Source: Cohnella hashimotonis (lineage in GTDB: Bacteria > Bacillota > Bacilli > Paenibacillales > Paenibacillaceae). From it: 64,000 nt of DNA. A program made the position numbers and the translations under genes. A model generated the notes under the pieces. That model searched no databases and was not told where the DNA came from. It was given only the letters and a program-made list of their open reading frames with translations. The DNA is taken from NCBI RefSeq assembly GCF_030014955.1, contig NZ_JAGRPV010000001.1, forward strand, positions 8,209,501-8,273,500. Direction: 5' to 3'. How positions within the stretch are numbered: the stretch's first letter is position 1; each line of letters begins with the position of its first letter. This document shows, piece after piece, positions 43,407 through 50,936 of the stretch.

Positions 43407-46034
43407 ATGAAGTTGACACGCAAGGCCAGAAGCAGGTTGCTCGCCGGTCTTTGTCTGCTCCTCTCGCTCATGCCCTCCGCCTTCGCTTTCCCGCATCCAG
43501 CCTCCGCCACCGCCGTTCACACCGTCACGATCAACCCGAATACCGTCGTCCAATCGGATTACAAGGGCGTCGGCGTCAACCTCATTCCGAGCGCGCTCAT
43601 GGCGAAGTCCAGGGAGCAAGGGTACACGACCGCGCACTGGGAAATGGACAAAGAGCGCATCCTGGCGATGAAGCCCAAGGTGGCCCGCGTCTGGTTCCAG
43701 GTCGACTGGATGGAGCCGTCCAAAGGGTCCTACTCCTGGGACAATCTGAAGATGCAGGCGTTTTACCAGTACCTTGACGTCCTGAAGAGCGCGGGGACCG
43801 AAATCGAACTGAATTTCGGCTGGAAAAACGGCTCGACGATCCACAGCTGGTTCCCGATCGCAGGTAGTACGACGCCGTACGAGAGCGCGCCGGCGGATCT
43901 GGACGCGTTTGCCGCTTCGGCTTCTGCCGCCTTGCAGCAGCTGATCTCGGTCAGAGGCTACACGAATATCAAGTACATGACGTTTTACAATGAGCCCAAC
44001 GGCTCGTGGGACTTCGAAGCGCCGGGCGACCAGAAGCTCTACTACGCGAATATGGTCAAAAAAGTGCACGACCGGCTCGTCGCCGACGGCCGCCGAAGCC
44101 TGGTGAAGCTGTGGGGACCCGAGGAGACGGGGGCGCCGGACTGGACGCAGTATATGAAAACGAACATCGACAGCTATCTCGACGGCTACAGCTTCCACGT
44201 CTACGGCGAGCCGTATGCGACGCTGAGCACGGCGATCTCCGCCCGAACGTCGGTGGCCGGCTCCAAGCCGGTGTATCTGACCGAGTTCGGCTGGGCGGGC
44301 GACAACGACAGCGGCTGGGACTCCGGCTATGCCAACACCGTCATCAAGTCGGCCAACGAAGGCGTGAACGGCGCGCTGGTCTGGCAGCTGAACGGCGGCT
44401 ACTCGACCGATCCCGACGGCAGCACGAACGGCAACTACGACCTTTACGACGCGTTGTACACGGGATTGACGCCCAAAAAAGCATTTTACGCCGCCGGGCT
44501 GCTCGCGCGTTACATTCCGGCGCACAGCTCGGTCGTGGCCGTCAATACCGGCTCCGCCGACATTCGGGCTGCCGCCTTCAAGACGAGCGGCGGCGACTAC
44601 ACGATCGTGCTGGAGACGAAGGCCGGCACTGATCGCAATGTCACGTTCAACTTCAGCGGCGTCAACGTCGGCAAGACGTTCCGCAAGCACGTCTACCAGG
44701 ACACGGTCGCGCTGAACGCCAATGCCACGATCCCGAAGTCCGTCGCGAGCTTCGCCGCGGGCACCTCGTTCACCGATGGCGCGATCGACGCGAACTACAA
44801 CGTGATCGTCTACACAACGCTGCCGGCGCAGACGCAGGTGGAGGTGTCGCCGGTCAATCCGACCGTGACGGCAGGCCAATCCGTCACGCTGGCCGCAAGC
44901 GTCGTCGACAATTCCGGCGGCGTGACCTGGAGCGTCGTCGGCAGCGGCAACGGCACGATCTCGAGCGGCGGCGTCTACACGGCGCCGCGCGTCATCATCA
45001 GCAAGCTGGTCGCCGTGAAGGCTGCCAGTACGGCCGATCCGTCGAGCTACGGCATCGCGCTCGTCCGGGTGAATCCGGACGGCTCGGCGCTGCCTGCCAA
45101 CGCCGGATTCGAATCGCCCGCCACGACGGGCACCGTCGTCGGTCCGACGACCGCCGGATGGACGTTCAATTCCCGGGCGGGCATCCAGCGCAACGGCAGC
45201 GTCTTCGGCGCGATGGACTATGCGCCCGAAGGGCTGCAGACCGCCTACCTGAAGACGGACGGCGGCGTGGCGGGCGAATTCAGCCAGAGCGTGACGCTGA
45301 CCGCGGGAACTTATACGCTGAGCTTCAAAGCCGCGCAGCGCGCGAGCTTCGGCGGCGCCCAGTCGTTTAACGTCCTGGTCGACGGCGCGGTCGTCGGTTC
45401 GTTCACGCCCTCCGCCGGCGGTGCCTTTTCGCTTTATACGACAGGGACGTTTGCAGCGTCGGCCGGCAGCCACGTGATCAAGTTCGCCGCCACGACGACC
45501 GCCGGGGACAATACCGCGTTCATCGACGAAGTGATGCTGAGCCCGGCGACCGCAGTCACCGTCACGGGCGCCGGCTTCGAGACGCCGTCCGTCGCCGCCG
45601 CGTCGACGAAGACGGCCTGGGGGCCGGCGACCTATGGGGGCTGGACGTTCAACAGCCGCGCCGGCATCCAGTACAACGGCAGCGTGCTGGGTCCGTCCGC
45701 GAATGCGCCCGAAGGCGTGCAGACCGCCTATCTGAAAACGGACGGCGGCGTGTCCGGCGAGTTCAGCCAGAGCGTGGTGTTCCCGTCGGCCGGCACGTAC
45801 AAAGTGACCTTCAAGGCGGCTCAGCGCACGAGCTTCGGCGGCGTTCAGTCGTTTAACGTCCTGTACGACGGCGCCGTCATCGGCTCGTTTACGACGACGG
45901 CCGGGACTTACGCCTCGTTCGCCACCGTCAACTTCGCGGCAACGGCCGGCAGTCACACGATCAAATTCCTGGCCACGACGACGACCGGGGACAACACGGC
46001 CTTCATTGACGACATCGCGATTACCGCAGCATGA
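43407..46034 (+). CDS. secreted clan GH-A glycosidase with Ig-like domain and two C-terminal beta-sandwich modules
   Basis: Secreted enzyme of 875 residues. Signal peptide about 1-33 (LLAGLCLLLSLMPSAFAF). A (beta/alpha)8 barrel about 35-400 carries the acid/base Glu196 (FYNEPNG) and the nucleophile Glu293 (LTEFGW), the clan GH-A arrangement; GVGVNL and VARVWFQVDWMEP resemble GH39/GH5-like enzymes. A beta domain (about 400-475) and a bacterial Ig-like domain (about 480-560) follow, then two modules of about 145 residues (AGFESP...FIDEVML and AGFETP...FIDDIAI) that closely match each other and look like carbohydrate-binding beta-sandwiches. ATG at 43407 after AAGGGAGAAG. It stands alone, with no transporter next to it. 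Exact family and substrate are not certain. Confidence 0.85.
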   Translation: MKLTRKARSRLLAGLCLLLSLMPSAFAFPHPASATAVHTVTINPNTVVQSDYKGVGVNLIPSALMAKSREQGYTTAHWEMDKERILAMKPKVARVWFQVDWMEPSKGSYSWDNLKMQAFYQYLDVLKSAGTEIELNFGWKNGSTIHSWFPIAGSTTPYESAPADLDAFAASASAALQQLISVRGYTNIKYMTFYNEPNGSWDFEAPGDQKLYYANMVKKVHDRLVADGRRSLVKLWGPEETGAPDWTQYMKTNIDSYLDGYSFHVYGEPYATLSTAISARTSVAGSKPVYLTEFGWAGDNDSGWDSGYANTVIKSANEGVNGALVWQLNGGYSTDPDGSTNGNYDLYDALYTGLTPKKAFYAAGLLARYIPAHSSVVAVNTGSADIRAAAFKTSGGDYTIVLETKAGTDRNVTFNFSGVNVGKTFRKHVYQDTVALNANATIPKSVASFAAGTSFTDGAIDANYNVIVYTTLPAQTQVEVSPVNPTVTAGQSVTLAASVVDNSGGVTWSVVGSGNGTISSGGVYTAPRVIISKLVAVKAASTADPSSYGIALVRVNPDGSALPANAGFESPATTGTVVGPTTAGWTFNSRAGIQRNGSVFGAMDYAPEGLQTAYLKTDGGVAGEFSQSVTLTAGTYTLSFKAAQRASFGGAQSFNVLVDGAVVGSFTPSAGGAFSLYTTGTFAASAGSHVIKFAATTTAGDNTAFIDEVMLSPATAVTVTGAGFETPSVAAASTKTAWGPATYGGWTFNSRAGIQYNGSVLGPSANAPEGVQTAYLKTDGGVSGEFSQSVVFPSAGTYKVTFKAAQRTSFGGVQSFNVLYDGAVIGSFTTTAGTYASFATVNFAATAGSHTIKFLATTTTGDNTAFIDDIAITAA

Positions 46035-46081
46035 CGCCGTGCTCTTAGGCACAAGAAAAGCCACCCAAAAGATGGCATAAG

Positions 46082-46096
46082 ATGGTATGATATAAT
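46082..46096 (+). promoter_or_regulatory. extended -10 promoter of the toxin mRNA
   Basis: TGATATAAT at 46088-46096 is a perfect extended -10 element; no good -35 is visible. Transcription would start near 46103 and run through the 26-codon toxin gene. Confidence 0.6.
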
Positions 46097-46124
46097 TTGT
46101 ACGACTCGCCTAGACGGGGTAGTC

Positions 46125-46143
46125 CGCCTCCAGATCGGAGGTG
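46125..46143 (+). promoter_or_regulatory. hairpin masking the toxin ribosome binding site
   Basis: CGCCTCC (46125-46131) pairs with GGAGGTG (46137-46143) around AGATC, with one G-U pair. The 3' arm is the Shine-Dalgarno sequence of the toxin ATG at 46149. Sequestration of this site in the mRNA is a recurrent feature of type I toxins. Confidence 0.6.
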
Positions 46144-46148
46144 AGGCT

Positions 46149-46229
46149 ATGACATTTTCTTTTCAGGAAGTAATGATGCTTGGTATGTTCGTCCTGGCAT
46201 TGCTTACTTACTTGAATAAAAGAAAATAA
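46149..46229 (+). CDS. holin-like type I toxin, 26 residues
   Basis: A 26-codon gene: starts MTFSFQEVMMLGMFVLALL and ends TYLNKRK. This is the form of the short putative holin-like toxins of Bacilli (a single hydrophobic helix followed by a T-Y-x-x-K-R-K tail), which insert in the membrane and depolarise it. GGAGGTG lies five bases before the ATG and is held in a hairpin. A promoter with TGATATAAT lies upstream, and the 3' end overlaps a convergent antisense RNA with strong promoter and terminator signals. All parts together make a type I toxin-antitoxin locus likely; toxicity itself is inferred. Too short to be found by normal gene calling. Confidence 0.8.
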   Translation: MTFSFQEVMMLGMFVLALLTYLNKRK

Positions 46230-46342
46230 CCCGCCGAGGTTGTCGCCACAGCGCGGGTTATTCGTTGGTCGCTCGACTGGAGGTAACCCCGCCGAAGCAG
46301 TTGTGCAGGAAGTCGGTGTTTGGCGCACCGGCTTCTTTTGTT
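46216..46342 (-). ncRNA. antisense antitoxin RNA (predicted)
   Basis: On the minus strand, TTGACG (46371-46376), a 16-base spacer ending in TGA, and TATGCT (46349-46354) form a strong promoter; transcription should begin near 46342. The RNA would end at a perfect terminator: AATAACCCGC pairs with GCGGGTTATT (46225-46262 region) followed by TTCTTTT. The resulting RNA of about 125 bases is complementary to the last codons and whole 3' region of the toxin mRNA, as known for RatA/txpA and SR4/bsrG. A 5' hairpin (GCCGGTG/CACCGAC) may start the pairing. Confidence 0.65.
46311..46342 (+). terminator. terminator of the toxin mRNA
   Basis: AAGTCGGTG pairs with CACCGGCTT around TTTGGCG, followed by CTTTTGTT. 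It ends where the antisense RNA is predicted to begin, so the two transcripts overlap across the whole 3' region. Confidence 0.6.
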
Positions 46343-46348
46343 ATTCTA

Positions 46349-46376
46349 AGCATATCATACCCGCTTTAGACGTCAA
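46349..46376 (-). promoter_or_regulatory. promoter of the antisense RNA
   Basis: -35 TTGACG, 16-base spacer, extended -10 TGATATGCT, all on the minus strand. Much closer to consensus than the toxin promoter, as expected for an antitoxin RNA that must be in excess. Confidence 0.7.
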
Positions 46377-46433
46377 CTATTTTATACTGCTTTAGCTTTT
46401 GCGCAAACCATACCACATTATTTGGTTAGGATG

Positions 46434-46739
46434 CGCTACTAGAGCAGCGCTTGAAGCGCCGAGGTCCGGTGCAACGCCAACTACTGCCCATGGGCAGCAC
46501 TTGATAAGCCATATCCCCGTGCCCCCGCCAAGTACTGCCCTAGAGCAGCGCTTGAAGCGCCAAAGCCCTGTGCCCCAGTCCACTACTGCCCTTGAGCAGC
46601 GCTTGAAGCGCCAAAGCCCTGTGCCCCAGCCCACTACTGCCCTAGAGCAGCACTTGATGCATCAAGGCCCCGTGCCCTCGCCAAGTACTGCCCATGAGCA
46701 GCACTCGATGCCCTGCCACATCGCAATCTCGCCAAACTG
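46434..46739. repeat. second 51-bp tandem array (about six units)
   Basis: Units starting with TGCCC at 46485, 46536, 46587, 46638 and 46689, exactly 51 bases apart, plus a degenerate first unit from 46434. Each holds CTGC-N6-GCAG and GCGCTT-N-AAGCGC inverted repeats in the best-preserved copies (46536-46637); outer copies are decayed. Sequence is unrelated to the 25205-26539 array, but period and two-palindrome layout are the same. Apparent open frames of 17-residue repeats on both strands are not credible genes. Confidence 0.85.
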
Positions 46740-46838
46740 CGACCATTCGTCCATATTTCACAAGCGGCTGCACACCCAACCACCAGGCACTGTTTCCAGT
46801 GGTCATATCCTAACCCGGACAAACAGTCTCTTTTCACT

Positions 46839-46875
46839 TTGACACTAAAACATCATGTGTATACAATTGTATACA
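46839..46875 (+). promoter_or_regulatory. promoter and 18-bp palindromic operator of the ABC exporter operon
   Basis: TTGACA (46839-46844), 17-base spacer, TACAAT (46862-46867). The -10 is inside the perfect palindrome TGTATACAATTGTATACA (46858-46875). Any repressor on it would block transcription. MarR- and GntR-type regulators use such sites; the regulator is not evident here. Confidence 0.8.
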
Positions 46876-46894
46876 TAAAGGAGCGTGTATATAG

Positions 46895-47236
46895 ATGCGT
46901 GACCATAAAGGAAGAGGCGATAGAGACTGCGAGGGCGGTCATAAAGGCAGGCATCATCATGGCGCGAAGACGTTTCGCCGCGGCCGGGCGCTGGAGTTTT
47001 GGCAGATGCTCGACGTTAAGCGCAAAACGCTGAGGCAGCAGCTGGAAGCGCCGGAATACCGGGAGATCAAGACGATCCTGCTCGGCGAGCTCAAGGCGAT
47101 CGAGCAGATCATCGACGAATACACCAGGCACTTCGAGCTGCATCGGACTGAAGAGGAGGCGGACTCGCCCGGAGAATCGTCCGGGGACTCGCCGACGGAA
47201 CCGACGGCGCAGGAGACCGAAGAAGGGGGAGCTTGA
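46895..47236 (+). CDS. small charged protein ahead of the ABC exporter, function unknown
   Basis: Protein of 113 residues: a His/Gly/Arg/Lys-rich start (GGHKGRHHHGAKTFRRGR), a helical middle (FWQMLDVKRKTLRQQLEAPE, LKAIEQIIDEYTRHFEL) and an acidic Glu/Ser/Thr-rich tail. No membrane segment or clear DNA-binding motif. ATG at 46895 with AAGGAG eleven bases upstream. Its stop is four bases before the first exporter gene, so it is the first gene of that operon, under the palindromic operator. In Bacillus subtilis the bmrCD exporter also has a short gene, bmrB, in front; the sequences are not evidently related, so equivalence is only a suggestion. It might be a metal- or drug-responsive regulator. 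Confidence 0.7.
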   Translation: MRDHKGRGDRDCEGGHKGRHHHGAKTFRRGRALEFWQMLDVKRKTLRQQLEAPEYREIKTILLGELKAIEQIIDEYTRHFELHRTEEEADSPGESSGDSPTEPTAQETEEGGA

Positions 47237-47240
47237 ACCA

Positions 47241-48977
47241 ATGTGGGGCTTAAGGGCTTATTTCAAACCCTATTGGAAATTCCTCATTCTCGGACCGCTG
47301 TTCATGATTTTCGAAGTCTTCTTCGATCTGCTCCAGCCCAGGCTGGCCGCGCACATCGTCAACTTCGGCATCATGGACCGCGATCTCGGCATCATCGAGC
47401 GAACGGGATTCCTCATGGTCGGGGTGGCACTCCTGTCGCTGATCACGGGCGTCGGATGCAATCTCTTCGCGAGCCGCGCCTCGCAGAACTTCGGCGCCGA
47501 CGTGCGGGAGGCGCTGTTCGCCAAGGTGCAGGCCTTTTCGTTCGACAACATGGACGCGTTCAAGTCGGGAACGCTTATCACCCGCATGACGAGCGACGTC
47601 GTGCAGGTCCAGAACCTGCTGCAGCTGGCGCTGCAGGGCATGGTCCGGGCGCCGAGCCTGCTCATCGGGAGCGTCGTGATGGCGCTGCTCATGAATCTGC
47701 GGCTGGGACTCTTCCTGCTCGGCACGTTGATCGTGCTGGTCGCCGCGCTCATCGTGCTCATCCGCTTTTCCAACCCGCTGTTCTCGGGCGTTCAAGCCAG
47801 GCTGGATGCCGTGAATACGCGCATTCAGGAAAATCTGGCCGGCATTCGCGTCGTCAAAGCGTTCGTCCGAACCGACTACGAGATGCGGCGGTTCCGGGAG
47901 GTCAACGAGGACTATACGGCCATTTCCATCCGGGCGGCCCGCTTCATTGCGCTGAACGCGCCCGTCGTGACGCTTATCATGAACGCCTGCATGGTGACCG
48001 TCCTGCTGTATGGCGGCGACCTGGTGTCGATCGGTTCCGTTCAGGCCGGAGACCTGGTAGCCTTCGTCAACTATGTCGTACAGGTGCTGTCTTCGCTGCT
48101 CATGGTGAGCGGGCTGCTGATGAACGTGTCGCAAGCCAATGTGTCCGCGAGGCGTATCGGCGAGGTGCTGACGACGCAGCCTCACATTGAAGGCAAGGCG
48201 CGCGAAGCGGAGGACCCGATCCCGGCCACGCACGTGGAATTCGCGCAAGTATCCTTTTCCTACGACGGCTCGAGCGATCCCAAGGACCTGGTCCTGCGGG
48301 ACATCAATATCGAAGCCGGTCGCGGCGACACTGTCGCCATCATCGGCGCCACCGGCGCGGGCAAGTCGACGGTTGTCCAGCTGATTCCGCGGTTGTACGA
48401 CGTCACGTCCGGCGCCATCCGGATCGACGGCAAGGACATCCGCGAGCTGCCGCTGCACGGGCTTCGCCGCCGGATCGGGATCATCCTGCAGGAGTCGTTC
48501 CTGTTCACCGGGTCGATTCGCGGCAATATCGCCTTCGGCAAGCCCGACGCGACGCAAGCGGAGATCGAGGCGGCTGCCAAGATCGCGCAGGCGCACGACT
48601 TCATCGCCAAGCTGCCGGACGGCTATGACACGCAGCTGGGCCAGAAGGGCGTCAATCTGTCGGGCGGGCAGAAGCAGCGCCTCTCGATCGCCCGGACGCT
48701 GCTGGTGAAGCCGCCGATTCTTATCATGGACGACAGCACGAGCGCGCTCGATCTCGGCACGGAGCGCCGGCTTCGCATGGCCCTGCAGGAAGTGATGAAA
48801 GACACGATCACGTTTTTTATCGCCCAACGCATCTCGTCCGTCATTGAGGCGCGGCGCATTATCGTGCTGGACGACGGCGCGATCGTAGGCAGCGGCACGC
48901 ATGCGGAGCTGATGGCCGAGTGCGAGGTCTATCGGGATATTTACAGGTCTCAATTCGGCAAAAGGGAGGTGTCTTGA
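47241..48977 (+). CDS. ABC exporter half-transporter with degenerate ATPase site (BmrC/YheI-like)
   Basis: Protein of 578 residues: six-helix exporter domain about 15-300 and ATPase domain about 330-575. Walker A GATGAGKST near 369-377, signature LSGGQKQR near 473-480, Walker B ILIMDD with Asp498 in place of the usual catalytic Glu. That Asp is the mark of the BmrC-type subunit of asymmetric heterodimeric multidrug exporters. Preceded by GGGGGAG and closely by the small protein gene; its stop overlaps the start of the second subunit by one base. Likely exports hydrophobic drugs or peptides as a heterodimer. Confidence 0.92.
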   Translation: MWGLRAYFKPYWKFLILGPLFMIFEVFFDLLQPRLAAHIVNFGIMDRDLGIIERTGFLMVGVALLSLITGVGCNLFASRASQNFGADVREALFAKVQAFSFDNMDAFKSGTLITRMTSDVVQVQNLLQLALQGMVRAPSLLIGSVVMALLMNLRLGLFLLGTLIVLVAALIVLIRFSNPLFSGVQARLDAVNTRIQENLAGIRVVKAFVRTDYEMRRFREVNEDYTAISIRAARFIALNAPVVTLIMNACMVTVLLYGGDLVSIGSVQAGDLVAFVNYVVQVLSSLLMVSGLLMNVSQANVSARRIGEVLTTQPHIEGKAREAEDPIPATHVEFAQVSFSYDGSSDPKDLVLRDINIEAGRGDTVAIIGATGAGKSTVVQLIPRLYDVTSGAIRIDGKDIRELPLHGLRRRIGIILQESFLFTGSIRGNIAFGKPDATQAEIEAAAKIAQAHDFIAKLPDGYDTQLGQKGVNLSGGQKQRLSIARTLLVKPPILIMDDSTSALDLGTERRLRMALQEVMKDTITFFIAQRISSVIEARRIIVLDDGAIVGSGTHAELMAECEVYRDIYRSQFGKREVS

Positions 48978-50854
48978 TGGCGGGCGGCAACTCCAATCCG
49001 TCTAACGCGAATGCGAGCAAGACGCCGTCGAACATCGATCAGATGGGCTTCCGCGCGGGACCGGGCCCGCGGCCCGGCGAGGTGCCGAAGGTACGGTCGA
49101 AGGATACCGCGGGCACGCTGCGGAGAATCTGGGGCTATCTGAAGCTTCAGCGGAGCACGCTCGTATGGGTGATCGCCTGCACCGTTTTGACGACGCTGTT
49201 CTCGCTGCTCGGTCCTTATCTGATCGGGAAGATGTTCGACGATTATATCGTGAAACGCCAATATGACGGGATGTTCCGCATGGGCATGATCCTGTTCGGC
49301 GTGTACGTGCTGGGCGCGTTATTCACCTGGATTCAGCAGTATATGGCGTCGAGTCTGTCGCAAAATACCGTGCGGGATATGCGCAGCGACCTGTTCGAGC
49401 AGTACCAGCGGCTGCCGGTGCCGTTCTTCGATCGCAAGACGCACGGTGAGCTGATGAGCCGGGCGGTCAACGATATCGCTAACGTGTCCAACACGCTGAA
49501 CCAGACCGTCGTCCAGCTCATTGCCAGCGTGCTCATGCTCGTGGGCAGCGTCGTCATGATGCTCAGTCTGAGCGTCTGGATGACGCTCATCACGGTTCTT
49601 ACGGTGCCGCTTATCGTTTTCATCACCAAGAAAGTCACGAAGTACACGCGCCGCTACTTCACGGAGCAGCAGAAGCAGCTCGGAGAAGTGAACGGCTTCG
49701 TACAGGAGAGCATCTCGGGCCTGAAGGTCGTGAAGACGTTCGGAAACGAAGCCCGCTCGATCGAGCGGTTCCGCGAGATCAACGAGCGGCTGCGTGCGGT
49801 CGGCATCAAGGCGCAGAGTCTGTCCGGCTCGATGGGACCGATGATGAATACGATGAGGAACCTGACGTTTCTCATCATCGCGGTATTCGGCGGCGTATTC
49901 GCTTATCACGACCTGATCACGATCGGCGTCATCGTCAGCTTCCTGAACTATTCGAACCAATTCAGCCAGCCGATCAACCAGCTCGCCAACCAGTACAATC
50001 TGTTCCAGTCGGCCGTCGCGGGCGCCGAGCGCGTCTTCGAGGTGCTGGATCTGGAGCCTGAAACCTCGCACGAGGTCCGGCGTGAGGCTGCCGGAGGGGC
50101 CAGCCGTCCGATTCGGGGCGACGTCGTGTTCGACCGGGTGGACTTCAGCTACAAACCGGAAGTGCCCGTGCTGAGGCAGCTGTCCCTTCACGCGGAGCCC
50201 GGGCAGACGATCGCGCTCGTCGGTCCTACGGGGGCGGGTAAGACGACGATCATCAATTTGCTGACGCGATTCTACGACATCCAGTCCGGCCGGATTCTGA
50301 TCGACGGGCAGGAGATTCGGGAACTCGACAAAGAGGCGCTGAGAGCGCAGATCGGGCTCGTACTGCAGGATGCATACGTATTTTCCGGAACGATCCGGGA
50401 CAATATCCGCTACGGCCGCCTGGGGGCTACCGATCAAGAGGTGGAGGCTGCGGCCCGGCACGTGGGTGCCGACGCCTTTATCCGCAAGCTGCATGACGGC
50501 TACGACACGCATCTGAATGCAGAAGGCGGCAATCTGAGCCAAGGGCAGCGTCAACTGCTGACTATCGCCCGCGCGGTGCTCGCGAATCCCGCGATTCTGA
50601 TCCTCGACGAGGCGACGAGCAATGTGGATACGCGGACGGAGCTTCACATCCAAGAAGCAATGAAGCTGCTGATGCAGGGGAGAACGAGCTTCGTCATCGC
50701 CCACCGGCTCAGCACGATTCAGGAAGCGGACGCGATCCTGGTTATCCAGGGCGGCGAGATCGTCGAACGAGGCACGCACGAGGAGCTGTTACAGCAAAAC
50801 GGGTTCTACGCCGACATGTACAACAATCAGTTCGCGCATACCCAAGTGAGTTGA
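48977..50854 (+). CDS. ABC exporter half-transporter with canonical ATPase site (BmrD/YheH-like)
   Basis: Protein of 625 residues. A disordered N-terminus of about 50 residues (Asn/Ser/Pro-rich, GFRAGPGPRPGEVPKV) precedes a six-helix domain (about 60-350) and an ATPase domain (about 385-620). Walker A GPTGAGKTT, signature LSQGQRQL (Q for the usual G), Walker B ILILDE with Asp544 and catalytic Glu545. The ATG at 48977 has AAAGGGAGG eight bases upstream and overlaps the preceding stop. With its partner it has one active and one degenerate ATP site, as known for BmrC/BmrD. A terminator follows. Confidence 0.93.
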   Translation: MAGGNSNPSNANASKTPSNIDQMGFRAGPGPRPGEVPKVRSKDTAGTLRRIWGYLKLQRSTLVWVIACTVLTTLFSLLGPYLIGKMFDDYIVKRQYDGMFRMGMILFGVYVLGALFTWIQQYMASSLSQNTVRDMRSDLFEQYQRLPVPFFDRKTHGELMSRAVNDIANVSNTLNQTVVQLIASVLMLVGSVVMMLSLSVWMTLITVLTVPLIVFITKKVTKYTRRYFTEQQKQLGEVNGFVQESISGLKVVKTFGNEARSIERFREINERLRAVGIKAQSLSGSMGPMMNTMRNLTFLIIAVFGGVFAYHDLITIGVIVSFLNYSNQFSQPINQLANQYNLFQSAVAGAERVFEVLDLEPETSHEVRREAAGGASRPIRGDVVFDRVDFSYKPEVPVLRQLSLHAEPGQTIALVGPTGAGKTTIINLLTRFYDIQSGRILIDGQEIRELDKEALRAQIGLVLQDAYVFSGTIRDNIRYGRLGATDQEVEAAARHVGADAFIRKLHDGYDTHLNAEGGNLSQGQRQLLTIARAVLANPAILILDEATSNVDTRTELHIQEAMKLLMQGRTSFVIAHRLSTIQEADAILVIQGGEIVERGTHEELLQQNGFYADMYNNQFAHTQVS

Positions 50855-50866
50855 TGTTATGAAAAA

Positions 50867-50918
50867 AAGCCGGGCAGCTGCACTCTCTTTAGAGGAGCTG
50901 GCTCGGCTTTTGCTATGT
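50867..50918. terminator. terminator between convergent exporter and oxidoreductase genes
   Basis: AAAAGCCG pairs with CGGCTTTTG; the interior adds CAGCT/AGCTG and CTCT/AGAG pairing. The A-run on one side and T-run on the other allow use in both directions. Confidence 0.85.
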
Positions 50919-50936
50919 GTCGATACTGCGTCTCGC

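Noticed and set aside
43326..46064. 912-residue minus-strand open frame opposite the glycosidase
   Set aside because: Arg/Ala/Gly-rich shadow due to GC-rich third positions; plus strand has signal peptide, catalytic motifs and ribosome binding site.
46392..46842. Repeat-containing open frames on both strands over the second array
   Set aside because: Same 17-codon artefact; composition unlike protein, no ribosome binding site, and it overlaps the exporter promoter.
47250..48953. 567-residue minus-strand open frame opposite the exporter subunit
   Set aside because: Plus strand carries all ABC transporter motifs; the antisense frame has no domain features.
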